A stretch of DNA of 64,000 nucleotides from Holothuria scabra (GCA_037179385.1 CM074195.1:7579787-7643786); one strand, 5' to 3'; counted from the stretch's first letter, positions 12,971 through 25,029 are shown. Program-made: numbers and translations. Notes: generated from the letters alone by a model not told the origin.

Positions 12971-14023
12971 AGTTTATGTACGGAGCCTATATTACTGTGA
13001 ATCGTTACATCTACAACAGACAGAAATATAGTTGGGACCAAAATTCATCCATGGTAAAATTGTCCCTGAGCATAGATTATGGATTTTATCAAACAGAGAA
13101 GAATTATTGATTTAACAAACCACAGACTCACAGAGATATCAAATTAGAAAAGTGACCACAGGGGACCACCTGTTTATTTTTCCTTTTTTAGAAAATCAAT
13201 TAGAAGGTTGTCTTTTTTGAATTACAGCTGTGGCCTGTCACCCTTGAGAAACCACCCGGCAAGGCAATCTTGCCACCAACTATCGTAGGAAAAGTGACAC
13301 CTGTGAAGTCACGTTTGAATATATCCTTCATATATATTTTGTAATGAGAACTTTCAAAGGAGTTAAAACAATGAAAAAACTACACAAAACAATACAAATT
13401 TTGTGATGAACAATAACCAGAATCTAAAAATTTATTGAGTTTCCATGATCTACTAATGTTCTGTTCCAAAAAGTACCATGATGTTTCATATCTTCTAAGT
13501 CAAATGTTATACTAACATGTTCAGAGAATAATTTTGTGGTACCGTAGATGATCTTTGACCTCTACCAAAATGACAGGTTATATCTTTTAATCATTATGCA
13601 TCCACATAGCTACATCAACATATGAACTAACAATCTATAGACAGTACTACGAAGATTTGGTTGATTGAACACTAAGAAAAGGTTTGGAGGGAAATTCTTC
13701 CTCGTTTTCCAGAAATATCACCTTGTAGTCTCATAGAATAGACGAGTTCGAAGTTTATATTTGGGCGAAATTTACATCGCGACCTTCCTGTTCAACCTGC
13801 TTGAGACCTTACTGGTCAACCGGTTACAAAACATCTGAGAGCTGAGCGGACTGCGCACAGTACACTATTTTACATGTGCTAGCATCCTGCAACTTCAGCT
13901 GTTAACACACGTAAAAGTGATGCCCTTTGACCTATTGCGCAATACTACTCAAACTGAAGGGATAGTCTCTAGGCCAAGCTATTACGGAGCAAGGGTTAAT
14001 TTGTTTGTAGGCTTTGGTAGTAA

Positions 14024-14240
14024 GGTGAGGTTATGCGTCTCAGTTTCAAACCAACTGTTTTAAATCAGGTCTTCCACGTGTTTCTCCAGCAATGGCTCGC
14101 TGGCTTTTTCCGTAATTCTTTGCACTATACACAAGGCGGTAGTTTCCATTTTTTAAAGTCTTCGGAATGACCAAGCCAGGATAAGAACTTCAGATCTCCC
14201 TGCTGAGATTCAGATGCCTTCACCACTTCACAATTTATTT
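14024..14240 (-). mobile_element. tRNA-derived SINE copy (minus)
   Basis: The reverse strand shows head-like sequence (TGAATCTCAGCAGGGAGATC, CTTGGTCATTCCGAAGACTT) and body (CAAAGAATTACGGAAAAAGC, CAGCGAGCCATTGCTGGAGA). It ends near the ATPase exon at 14338 without touching it. Confidence 0.6.
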
Positions 14241-14337
14241 CGAGTAGATCAGTAGACCAATTGGGGGGCTTATTATGGGTGTAAAGCGTTGGACAAGAGC
14301 AAATTATGGTATAGTATGAAAAGCCTACGATACTTAC

Positions 14338-14492
14338 TGTTTGTATAAATGGGTGTTCTATAAGGAGTACCATTGGAGAAGAGCACTGAGTATATAAGGT
14401 ACTGAAAGGAAGACACTAGAAAAACAGAAGTGTTTTCGTAGGAATGCACGATATGACCTGATATTTCCTTCAACTGCCCTGGTGTCTGATAC
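14338..14492 (-). CDS. ATP13A3: ATP13A exon: [18 protein letters not shown]8
   Basis: The 155-bp exon includes [20 protein letters not shown] and [15 protein letters not shown]. It matches the conserved NYENTxVFxxSSFQYLIxAxxFSKGxPFRxPxYxN. The acceptor is TCTTTTTCAG and the donor GTAAGT. The extracellular loop before it is shorter than in mammalian ATP13A3. Confidence 0.95.
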
Positions 14493-15995
14493 CTGAAAAA
14501 GAGAAAATAACAAAGTTGATTTCCACAAGATAGGGGACCAGGGATAGGTCTGAAACCTCAGACTCAACCCCCCCCCCTTCCACGGGTGTTGTAATTGTGG
14601 ATAAAATTTCGTTTCCAATTGATGTCCAGCCAATATGTGAGCAATACTAAGGTATAAACAAAACAGAAGCTTGATAGAACAGATTTTCTTCGCACAATTC
14701 AATATTTCAGTGGGATCTGGGGTCTCAAGAAGTTGCGACACACAAAGCCAACCTTTTCCCTAAGTAATTTCCCTACAGAGGCAGATGGTATTTAAACTTG
14801 GGGATTGGCAAGACAAGTGCAGGAATTTTGGGACCCTTCTGCCCATTACGATTACTGATCCAGAAGAAATTTCCAGGTGAAACCTGTTGCCAAGGTTTTA
14901 AAAGGTACAAAAGGTAATTGGAATCACACTCAACAGGTTTCAACAGGTTCCAAAAGGACATGTTCAAACCTGTTGTAATTTTAAACGAGTCTCGGCAGAA
15001 ATTTTACCTGGGGGTGGGAAAGTTAGAGCCTGGGAGTAATTGCCATCCTACAATTTACAGCATATTCGGGACAGGAAGTCTAACACGAATTTCTATGAAT
15101 AACCATTTGATAAATACAATTATTGTGTATAAATAATGCTAAAAATTTGTAAACACTTAGACTATGGCAAACTGTGGCATTCCCCATGTATTACAGCAAC
15201 AAGAAAACTTTACCTTAAAGTTTTGGAATGTAAATGAAATTTTCTTCATTGGTTCTAATTTTCCATAGTAGAATGGTTTTGTCTACTTAGGATTCAAAGG
15301 CACAATTATGCGATCCAATGCATCTATCATTTCAGGCCCAAACAAATAAGAAGGAGCAAAGTGTAAAACAGGAAGTCGGTTCAATTTATTAAAGCATTTT
15401 TGGGCAAAAACTGTGGTATGAGTTTTACAGTTTCGCACAGGCGGAAATCTCGTAGTGTCCCTCCACCACACATGTACAGGCCCTAAGCCAGGGGCAGAGG
15501 GAAAAGGTTGCCCTGAATATTTTCCCATTCCCCGAGACGTTTAAGTGAATTGCCATTGACCTAATACATTTGCCCCCGTTTGGGGCCCCTGAAAAATTTC
15601 TTCCACTTGAGAGATTTTGTCCCCTCCTCTGCGCCTTTTTTTTTTTTTTTTTTTTGCAACGGGCCTCACTACCTATCAAAGGAGCAACAAGATACAGAAC
15701 ATTTCCTGGTCAGCGGGAAAAAGAACCTCGTGAAGTAACAGTAACCAACGATATTTGGCGGCATGCGGTATTAATGTCATCTATCAAAGCTTATTCTTTT
15801 TTCTTCCTTTTCTAAGGGGTGAAAATTATCCTTCCAATACATTAATACATCACTCAATAAAACTTTGTAAAACTAAAAGTACGGTATGCACATTGGAAAT
15901 GTTAAACTTTACTGTACAAGATTAAACTATAGAAATTTTTTTATGCTTTACGTCTACGTTGTCTCAAACCAAAACACAAAAGACAAGCCACAAAC

Positions 15996-16146
15996 CATGA
16001 TTGTATAGGAACCAGGACAATTGGCAGAACTTGTATGGTTCCTTGTAGAGCCACGTGTAACAGAAAGGAGCATACGATTGGGGCAGACATGAGTTTACCA
16101 GGTGGTTTCTCAGAAGTTAGCGTCTCGTTGGCTGGATTCCTTGCAA
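15996..16146 (-). CDS. ATP13A3: ATP13A exon: NPA..L..EKPPGKL and M7
   Basis: The 151-bp exon reads ARNPANETLTSEKPPGKLMS, then a hydrophobic helix (CSFLLHVALQGTIQVLPIVL) and VPIQS. It matches NPAWxxLVxxRPPxxLxSxxLLxSVLxQ of the family. The acceptor is TTTTTTCCAG and the donor GTTTGT. The split codon TG|G gives the conserved Trp of Q(P/S)W(Y). Confidence 0.9.
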
Positions 16147-17005
16147 CTGGAAAAAAGACAACAATACGATTTGGTTATATTTGGTTATAATTATAACCAG
16201 ACAGCCAAAAGGGTTTGTGAATACTTTCAACTGTAAAATGCATTTCCTTTTCTGACGTCTAATGACCCCAAATTAACTTTGACCTTCGCCAAAAACATTA
16301 TGGATCATTATTCAATGTCAGAGATGTAAACGAGATAGATGTCGATTCCTGCAACTTCATTTGCCAGGATTGTCGGCCCGGGAGAAGGGTCTTATGGGGA
16401 TTGTTCCTAGGTGCATAATGTTGTTATTTTTCAGTTTTTTAAGTATGCTTTTGTCAACGAATCTTTACAGAATCATGTAAAGTAGTGAGGCTCGAGGCAT
16501 TCCAACTCTAAACTAACCTCATCTTTTAAACAATAACCTAACTTTGACACATGATATTATGCTGGATGTACATGTCTCAAGATATGGATGTTATACCTTA
16601 CAGCTCTCTGCATTTGTTCATGCAAGTATCAATTATACGCGAGTGAGTGCCCCATATACACTTTTCCAAATAGATATTACAAAGGATTGTGGGATAGGGT
16701 TTGGTACGTGTTGGTATGAAGTAGCTTTTTGCTATGACAAAAAATGATACACACCAATATTCTATCCCAAAATAATTTGATTTAGCTATTTGGAAAAGAG
16801 TCTAAAGGAGGGTACATGATTTCCTGCTTTATATGCATTTTAAAGGGATGAGCTGGACTAAGGGACAGAGGGAAAGGGGCCGAGACATGACTGGGGGAGA
16901 GATATGGTGAAAGAAGAACATTGAGAAAGTGACCATTCATTGGTGGCTAAAAATTGCTGAAAGCAGTACCATAAAATGTGATCCTCCAAGACAGGTGTTA
17001 CTTAC

Positions 17006-17078
17006 AAAGTAAAATCAGAATCATGCTGAGGCATACGTCAATATACAGGAACTGTGTGTCACCAAGATAAATATGAGC
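17006..17078 (-). CDS. ATP13A3: ATP13A exon: LGDxQFLYID and M6
   Basis: The 73-bp exon encodes AHIYLGDTQFLYIDVCLSMI and then LILL. It matches (L)xxxxNLGDxQFLFIDLAI of M5-M6. The acceptor is GTTCACAG and the donor GTAAGT. The single leftover T pairs with TT of the next exon (Phe). Confidence 0.9.
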
Positions 17079-17344
17079 CTGTGAACATCAATCAGCATAC
17101 AGACATTCATTAAGCGTTAACCCTTTTGCTACGGAAGGGGGTCCATCGTTTGGTACAAAAAGTGGTCCATTCCACCATACTGAGCTGTACGTTATATTAC
17201 GTATACGTAGTGCACTAAATTTTTAAATTGAGGACGGCACATTTGCATTCGCTTATAGCCCAAGAGGGTGCACATACTTTAAAGTGTTTCCTCTTCAAGC
17301 CTATATTCCATGGTGTTTACAACACGGTTACACACGATGAGTAC

Positions 17345-17425
17345 GGCGCAGCAGTGCTTCGGTTTCGAGGCAAAACCATACGTACATAGCAATCATAAAT
17401 TATGGTTTCGCAGCGAAACCATGCA
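17345..17425. repeat. Palindrome ATGGTTTCGC-A-GCGAAACCAT
   Basis: A perfect 21-bp inverted repeat lies at 17402-17422, preceded by a related half (CGGTTTCGAGGCAAAACCAT). A degraded copy is at 22285-22320, also after TATAGCAAT. It is probably a small dispersed element. Confidence 0.6.
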
Positions 17426-18489
17426 TTACGAAATCTCAAAATGTAACAATAAAAATGTTTGCATATAGAAGACCAAAAAATATGTAGACAAAGGTCAGTG
17501 TTCCGTCAAGGGAAATTAGGTGTGAAGGAGGTGTTGCAGGAGGGTTAAGTTTTCCTTTTTTCATTTCCATAAAATTAAAAAAAAATGCCAGCATTTTGAT
17601 TTCTTATTTAAGAAGAGCACACCTGTAACTTTGGCCAATGGGGTTTGGCAGTAATAACCCCACCCCCTTTTCAGTTTCTGGCGGAATCCGTGAAGGTATA
17701 CCTTTCCTGATGCAAAAGTTGCTGTTTGTAATGTATTTCAAAAGTATGGTGGCATCGTGAGATGATCAGAGATGTAGTTAATTCTCTCTTTTCTTGCCAA
17801 GTCATCTTCCGCTATTTCAGCAACTCCAGTGTCTTGAATAATCACTCAGGAGCAATAAACTAAGCTTGTGTCTGGAAGAGGATGAGTTTTAGACAGGTGA
17901 TATGCATGGGAGGGCTTTCGTAAGAAGGTTGGGAGAATTGGGTACTGTTGGGGTGAGAGGACTAGGCCTTTAATGTTACTAATCTTTCATAGCAGTTGAT
18001 ATGAGCATTTTCTTGCACAAACAGTACCATACACAGTGTCAAGTTACTTTTAGATCCCTTACTAGGCCATTTATTTTTATCGACAGTATACTTCTGTTGT
18101 CAAAAAGACGCATTCCAAACCCATTGCTGGAAAAAACAGCAATTTGAGAAGCTCATTGCATGGAAATGTTGGTATTTGGAGGATAACTCGACTACTTTTT
18201 AAATGAAAACATGTGAAATGTTTGGGAAATTTGATTTGCCTGCTGCGAAAGTTTATTTGCTTCATTTGCTTGCAGGGAAATTTACATGTGCCCAACCCTG
18301 TCCAAATGTTTATCCTACACTCCTTTGTAAGTGATAAATGGGAATCAAACTTTAAAATAATACAGAAAAGAAGAAAGATTGTTGGTTTGAATAGCTGTTG
18401 TTTTAGAAGAGGTGGTCTCAATGCAGTAGCCCCATTCTATAAAACTAGCATACAATAGAAACAGATGAATTTGATGATAATTGAACTTT

Positions 18490-18545
18490 TCTAGATGACA
18501 CTTATAATACATTCGTGTTAGTGTGTCATTGAAATCACATCTAAC
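18490..18545 (+). repeat. Nested-hairpin repeat, copy 2
   Basis: TCTAGATGACAC at the start, ATACATTCGTGTTAGTGTGTC in the middle, ending ACATCTAAC. Same orientation as the other copies; in the intron between the ATPase exons at 17006-17078 and 19917-20013. Confidence 0.65.
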
Positions 18546-18827
18546 ATGATAGTAATTGCAAGGTAGTGTTTAAACTTGACACCTGCACCTTTCATGAAAT
18601 ATAAGGAAAACGTGCCTCTTTTCGTTGCAATTTTTCAGCCCCCTCTCCCCTCTGAGCTAAACTGGTGCTCCCGTTTTTTCTCTCTCTCTATTTATTTTTG
18701 TAGGGGAATTGCCGACTCAAATTTAAAGACCTTGTGGAAACTTTGATGAATATGGTGATAAAAAATGGTTACCTTAAATACGTCTTTGTTCACTTGATAT
18801 TAATAATAGTTTATAGTTGGACACAAT

Positions 18828-19127
18828 GGCAGCGCCACGGTGGGGCAAGAGGGTGCATTTGTCCCCTCCCCAGAATTTTCACCAGTGAGTTCAGTTAGGA
18901 GTTGAGTTTTCCATAAAGAATAAATAATATATTTTTCTAGAGACTTATTTTTTCATCCAGAGATATGCTAAAAACTAGGAGCTTCCGGTGTCTCCGCCCT
19001 GGATCCTCCCTCCACAGGAACAAGCAATTTGGACTCTGTTTTACGCTGCATCCTAAAATGTTCGCCCCAAAATCAAACTTTGCCCTTAGTTTGCTCCCTC
19101 GCCCAATTTTGACACTCTGGCGCTGCC
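18828..19127. mobile_element. 300-bp element with GGCAGCGCCA inverted ends
   Basis: The left end GGCAGCGCCA is matched by TGGCGCTGCC at the right end, with weaker similarity further in (GTTTGCTCCC / GGGGCAAGAG-type stretches). The interior contains GGAGCTTCCGGTGTCTCCGC, similar to the GGGGCTTCGCTCC core of the 5.55-kb repeat. Probably a non-autonomous DNA transposon. No target duplication seen. Confidence 0.55.
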
Positions 19128-19916
19128 CCCGGTTGCAGCAAACAAAAGTTTAAGGTACCCTCGAGGATTCCAACAAATTATCAATTAGGAAAGGGGAAAC
19201 ATTAATGGTCAAACCTCAAGTCCAAATTGATGGTGCCCATGGCAAAAGATACAGATGGGTTCGTTCCATGGATAAAAGCTTGCTTCAACCCTAAGAGGTG
19301 CAATCTAAAATATTGTAAAGGCTATTAATTTATGTAAGTACAAACATTGCTGAAAAGATGTCCTCTTCTTAAATAAAACACTAACATATTGACAATTTTT
19401 ATTATTATGGAAATGAAAAGAGGGTTTTTTCCCCTCTTTCTTTTGATGAACGTAGGAGGTGGAATGATTCTCTTTTGGTCTTCAGAATCGTAGGGACTCA
19501 TTGCATTTCAAAGATTAACTAAATCTGACCTATTTATTGAAAGTATGTACGGTGCCAGCTAATGTATGTTTTCCAAAGTCTTCCCGACTCTCTAGCAAAG
19601 AGCCGTTTGGTAAACTGTTTCCCGAGGAAACTATGTCCACTGAAGGACAACACTTGACCCACCTCACGGCCTTCAGACCATTTATATCACTGGTGTATCA
19701 TGCATGGCTCCATTCTAGACTGGATGAAAAGATCAGATACTACACATGGTTTTTAGCCAAAAGGACATCAAATGCAGGGGACAGGCCCCTGACCCCCCTT
19801 CCATCGCCTATGAATCCAGGTTTATAATGTTTTGGTTCTTTCTGTGTCCAGGAATGAACATGCAGAGAAGGGGACAATATAAGTGTTGCAATAATTATAA
19901 TTGTTAATGTACTTAC

Positions 19917-20013
19917 TGGTTTTAAAATAACCACTGATGAGAACTGGATCATGCTGTAAAGCGCCATGAACTTGAAGGCAGAGAAGGAGGTTGTCAATGC
20001 CGCACGTCCCTCT
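19917..20013 (-). CDS. ATP13A3: ATP13A exon: REGRAAL and M5
   Basis: The 97-bp exon reads EGRAALTTSFSAFKFMALYS and continues MIQFSSVVILKP, matching the P5B REGRAALxTSFxxFKFMALYSxIQ(Y)xSV block that starts M5. The acceptor is ATCTTTCAG and the donor GTAAGT. It ends in phase 0. Confidence 0.95.
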
Positions 20014-20513
20014 CTGAAAGATATATGATGATATATATGAAACATATGACTCATGGGCGTAAAGAAAATCAATAGCTCTCATGAAAACAGCTTCTCAATT
20101 TTTTTACAGAACAAAAGACCAACAGCACTATCTGAAAAAGTATTTTAAGGAAAAACACAATGAAGTGGCCATAAGGGTCACTGGTATTATTTTCTTAGTA
20201 ATTCCGTAAGCATGAGTTCAACTGAGGCATTACTTGCCTTGCAAAACCTTATGACATGTAAAACAAAATACACAACTGCTTGGGCAGACGCTGGGATTTA
20301 ATACTGCCTAATATTCATTTTATGGATACCAGTTCATGGACAGGATTTTATATAATGTTTGTTTTTTTATTCCCAAACTTTACAACAATGCAGATTCTCA
20401 TTTCAATTGGAATTCTCTAATGTGCTCGGAGTGTTACCATATCTATTTCTGTAGATTACGTCTTGAGTCCTGCTCTAGTCTTTGTTCCATGTTGCCATGG
20501 TAACATAACTAAC

Positions 20514-20746
20514 CTTACGACAGAAGGCACACATGAGATGTCACGGATATTAGAAGTGAAAGGAGCGGCCACTGAAACTTCCTCATCTGATAAAGCTATC
20601 CCCACATGAGCTGTTTTGAGGGCGCCACAGTCATTTGCACCATCACCACACATGCCGACTACCCACTTCTGTTCTTGCAACAAGATGACCAACGACATCT
20701 TAAGATCAGGTGTCATCCGAGCAAACACCACTCCATGCAACAGAAG
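20514..20746 (-). CDS. ATP13A3: ATP13A exon: FARM and [11 protein letters not shown] hinge
   Basis: The 233-bp exon begins [14 protein letters not shown] and contains [15 protein letters not shown], then [19 protein letters not shown] and [14 protein letters not shown] is the Mg-binding hinge of all P-type ATPases. CGALKxAHxGIxLSxxExSVAxPFTS is the P5 form. The acceptor is TCTTGTAG and the donor GTTAGT. Confidence 0.97.
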
Positions 20747-21358
20747 CTACAAGATTAAAATTATCACATGGCACTAAAAGTGAACATATAAAAATTATAG
20801 TGTTTCCATTTGTACATCTCCAGTCCTTACATCAAACACAGTTAATACCCCCTATTGAAAATCATACCACCTTTCAGCAGCAGCAACAAGGGGGGCAGGG
20901 GGCTCTGGAAAATGAAAAATTCGGGATTTGACCATTTGTGACACCCGACACTTAAAGAGTTGTTTTCCCAACTCTTCCTCCATGAAATTCTAAATTCTCT
21001 CCAGTAAAATAAACCAGGAACTAGGGTATTCAAATTGCTCTTCCGAAAAGTAAGCCCCCCCCCCCCCCCCGACGTAAACCTAGCCTTTTCTGAAATAACC
21101 TTCTACCAAACAGTCTGAAACCCAACCTGTGGGCGGAATTTTGGAACTCAGGACTCTACTTCATGCATTCATTGTACAGCCGCTCAAAAAATTTAAAATA
21201 AAAATATGATACAACCTAATTAGCATCAGAGTGAATTTAAATATAAATGCTTGCCAAGTTTACCAATTTCAAAATTGGTAGGCTGGGATTGGGAAAAATG
21301 GGATCAAGAATAAAATAATAGGATTGTACAATCTGGTGGGTGTCTATTACTTCTGTAC

Positions 21359-21494
21359 AATATATATGCAGATGAGTTGCAAATGGGCAACCAAAGTGTC
21401 GAGTGATAAAACAGAGGCAAAAACATCCATGCCACCCATTTGTAGGGCAAATTTCTTGAAGTCTTCAAGTTGGAGATTCTTCCTCAGCCTCACA
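21359..21494 (-). other. Orphan exon-like open segment inside the ATPase gene
   Basis: A 136-bp open stretch follows a long pyrimidine tract and TTTACAG and ends before GTACAG. It would read RKNLQLEDFKKFALQMGGMD and onward. It lies between two ATPase exons that join in phase 0, and its length (3n+1) would break the frame if included. It may be chance, or a frame-breaking alternative exon. Nothing recognised. Confidence 0.25.
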
Positions 21495-21804
21495 CTGTAA
21501 AGACAAGGGTGCGAGGACAACCAGACAAAAACAAAATCTGATTAATACATATTCATGAGTTGATTGGACAACCACATGCCTTCATAATCCACCGGTTTTT
21601 AACCCTGCAGTGGTCAAACGGTTTTAAACCCTGCAAAGGTTAGATTGCTGCAAAAGCCTTTAGGGTTCACCAGAAAATTTTCGGCTGTCTCCATAGGGTT
21701 CTAGTCCCGAGTTCTTCCTGAAAAAGACATTCATTCTGTCCAACAGCCGACATTAATTCGATCCCTTTGAAACAATCTCATTGACAAAATGACAGAATAT
21801 ATAC

Positions 21805-21912
21805 CTGTTGAAGTACATTTGGGTGCTTTTCTCTGATGATTGTAAATGTAGGTCCATCAATAACGAACCCTTTTGGTGACATGGGAATGCGCGAAACTTC
21901 ATGCTTGTAACT
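21805..21912 (-). CDS. ATP13A3: ATP13A exon: FxxxGxxFxII block
   Basis: Thirty-six codons in phase 0, including FVIDGPTFTIIREKHPNVLQ. This matches the F(A)xxGKxFxVIxEHFxxLxPK stretch just before LHGTVFARM. The acceptor is CGTTTGCAG and the donor GTATAT. It joins the next exon in frame. Confidence 0.88.
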
Positions 21913-22383
21913 CTGCAAACGTAAAACAAGGAAAAGTACTTTTCACTTAAACTTTTAAAAAAATCCTGGTTTGGAAATCTACAAGCCCCAATATTCACCT
22001 CCTATTTAGATTTGTAATCCCTTCTTACACAATTAGTAAGTCCCTGTCATATTCTTCTCAACAGTGCCGTGGGTGTCTGTATTAGACGCCCTCTATTTGA
22101 AGCTTGCATAAATATCACAAAAGGTATCTAGACAAATTCCCCGTGTGATTACTTTTCCTCGAAAAGAGAAATTTCAGCTAGCAGTCCATTTGCTCAAGAA
22201 AATGTAAGTCCAGCTTCCATATCTTTAATGAAAGTTCTAAGACGCAGCATTTCATTGGTTCCATTGCACAACCTTTTGTATATAGCAATGGCGAATCATG
22301 GTTCGCAGCAAAACCATGCGCAGTGAAGGAGTTAAGACCTAATTATTGGTTGTGTACATGAACGGTTAAGCACTTATTAATAC

Positions 22384-22508
22384 CTGTCACCATTATGGAT
22401 CTGGTGTTTGAAGCGTTTAGCTTTTTGAAAGCTGGTTGAGTGTCTTGCTTCAATTTGTTGCTCATTACTAAGAGTCCAACAAAAGTCAAATTCTCTTCTG
22501 CTTTCTCT
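22384..22508 (-). CDS. ATP13A3: ATP13A exon: GLLVMSNKLK and MVTG
   Basis: The 125-bp exon encodes LTFVGLLVMSNKLKQDTQPA and ends TRSIMVTG with a split Gly codon. It matches xFMGLIxMxNKLKxET...IRTVMVTGD. The following D and the LTA block should be in the next exon, which is not present between here and 21912. Confidence 0.92.
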
Positions 22509-24021
22509 CTGCGTAAACAAAACCAAAGTAAAAAAAAGAGATTGTGCTTGCCAATAACTGGGTATGTATTACACCTCGGGCGGTTTTAAGAAAAGGTACG
22601 GGTCGTTGATGGGAGTTAGTGGGAAGGAAGCCCGAACCAAATGGTTTGCTAAATTTTTCTCAACTCTGAAGGCAGTTGTGGGGGGCTCCGGGAAAACGTT
22701 TTACCTTTTTTTGCAACTATTCAGTCGTGCTCTCTTTTTTAGTGGAAATTTTTTAGCCGTTCAGGCGTTTTTTTAACTTTTCACTTTTTCGACCGTGTTC
22801 GTTTTCATTGTGTACCTAATTATCAAGGACCTTTCTTCTTTTCACCCCACCATGTGAACAAAGCGAAACAACTCCTTGGAGTTGGGGATTTGCACGGCCA
22901 TGATAGGACGTTCCCCCCTTGTCTGGACCATTTTGTCCAGCACAATTCAGAACTACTTCCTCTACCTTGCAATAATTTTGATGGCAAGTTGCGTTTACGT
23001 GGAAAGAAAGCTTAAATACTAGACGATAAAATTTACATGCAACTTTTACTTTTAACGACTTATATTTGATGCCTTAGTGTCATTCTTTCATCCTCTCAAC
23101 TTATTTTGTTCAACTTTCATCTTATATGAATTCTATTTTTCTGTGCTCTTCAGTGCTCTTGGAGTTTTATGTTGTTTAAGACCAAATGTTCCGTTAACCT
23201 AAAATAATAATAAGTATATATATAATAAGTTTTTTCAGTATTTATGTTTAATATTTTTACACCTAATATGATTTCCATTGTGGGCAATACTTTCATATCT
23301 TTCTATCAATATCTAAAACGGCAACCGAACCAGAAAAACGTGATTGGTCCTATTTCAATGGTTCATGGCAGTGTGAAACACTCTAACGATGACATCACTA
23401 AATTGAAAATTTTCTCTAACATAGGTAGGAGCAAATACCTAGATACTTGGATAATTTTTCTCTTCACCAAGCAGCGCAAACATGCAATTGCCAGAAGCAA
23501 AATATATTATATATATTTTCTAATATGCTGAAACTCGGAAATGCTTACGATAACATTCCCTTCCGGATACCATAGCCAGGCAAGGGGGGATCAAATTTCA
23601 TGAAGGGAACAATATTTCCTGCAAGGGGAGGATACATTAGATTATGTTAAGTAATTACAGTAATTTTTCGTCAGAAAAAAATTTTCAAGACAACTTAAAA
23701 GCCTCTTATAGGATGGTACTGTCTGACTACGCACACCATCATTGCTGTCTTATGAGGGCACAATGCCACAATTACAACAAAACTCGGACCATTCCATAGG
23801 CGGATCCAGGAGACCCAAAAAACACGCGCCCATCCATCCCCTTCACAAGAATAAGCCATCAGTAGAGTGTAAATTTGTTTCAAATCTGTCAAATATTGCC
23901 GTTTTGCTCCCCAAGCCTGTGAATAATCAAAGCTTGAGCCCCCTCTACTTAAACTCCCTGAATATACCTCTGCATACACACACCTGAAAAAATATTTACA
24001 AACACATTTGCAATCTTTTAC

Positions 24022-24135
24022 CTGTCCAGTTTGCCTGCCTCCTCTCCAGACACTTTATGACCTAATGATTTTGTTGCTAAGGCAATCACTCTCAGTCCCT
24101 TCTCCGTGTGACTTTTAAGAGCCTTTTCAAAATCA
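24022..24135 (-). CDS. ATP13A3: ATP13A exon: GLRVIALA block
   Basis: The exon reads DFEKALKSHTEKGLRVIALA and ends LDR. It matches the DFxxxLxxxTxxGxRVIALAxK block. The start was chosen at the acceptor CCAAG, because it restores frame with the preceding exon (TG|T). The better-looking acceptor CTGCAG, 7 bp upstream (exon start 24142), would break the frame. Confidence 0.85.
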
Positions 24136-24883
24136 CTTGGCACTGCAGGTCACAGAACAAAAAAAATTATTATTATAACTAAAAAATTAACCTGCGCTTG
24201 CAGCCCTGAAATTAGTGTAAAAAGAAGTGCGAAAATAAGTGTGAAGGGAAGCGTGTAAGAGCTTTGAGCTATAGTTTTAAGTACGTGATTGTAGTGTTAT
24301 ATTTGGTCAGTGGAGGTAGGGTGGAGGTGGCCGTAGTGGTGGCTGATGCTACACTGTATTTATTGTTACCAAATTATTACACCATATTATGCTGACTGCT
24401 AGTACCTGTTTTCCAGTCCTTTGACTATCTGCCAGTGTAAAGCAAGTTCATTTTGCAAAGTGCTTTGAATTATGCTTTCAGGGGAATTGAATTTAGGGAA
24501 TTTACGGTAGCTTTCATTGTTGATATTGTTATTGCTGCAATCGTAGAGAATTTTTACTATTGGTGTTGTTGTTATAATTATTATGTAGGCAACGAATCAT
24601 GTCTACCTCCCAGAATGTCCTACTACATTGGGATTTGGCCTGTCCAAAGGTAGGGAGGCAGGTAAGTGGGTAAGTACGTAAGACTTGCGTAATGCACTTC
24701 ATTGCTGACATGAATAATGGCCAACGTAAAATCTGTAAAACTCTCTGTACAAATTATGTACTTATGAGACTTCAGGCCACCAAGGAACATCATAAAATCC
24801 CCCATTAGGGGCAATAAATCCAACCCTCCTCCCCAGAATTGGAGGCAAATCTCACATTCTTACCTATTAGCAAATATACCTAC

Positions 24884-25029
24884 CACTCTGGAAGACACAA
24901 GGAAACAATTTTTTCGGGTGCACCCTTGGCATACACAGTTATGTGTGAGTGTGAATCGTCTTTGACTAATACACTCATCATCTGAAGGGATGATAAGAAT
25001 GGGTAAAGTTTCACAATTTTCCAGGCAAC
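24884..25029 (-). CDS. ATP13A3: ATP13A exon: FPF-type block and KGAPE
   Basis: The 146-bp exon reads VAWKIVKLYPFLSSLQMMSV and later VYAKGAPEKIVSLCLPE. It matches (I)VRxFPFSSxLQRMSV and the ATP-binding KGAPE motif. The acceptor is TTTAACAG. The donor used is GTAGGT, ending in phase 2 (TG). Confidence 0.92.

Noticed and set aside
23742..23987. Segment starting CATAGGCGGATCCAGG as another hAT-like element
   Set aside because: The inverse end was not found nearby and there is no target duplication.
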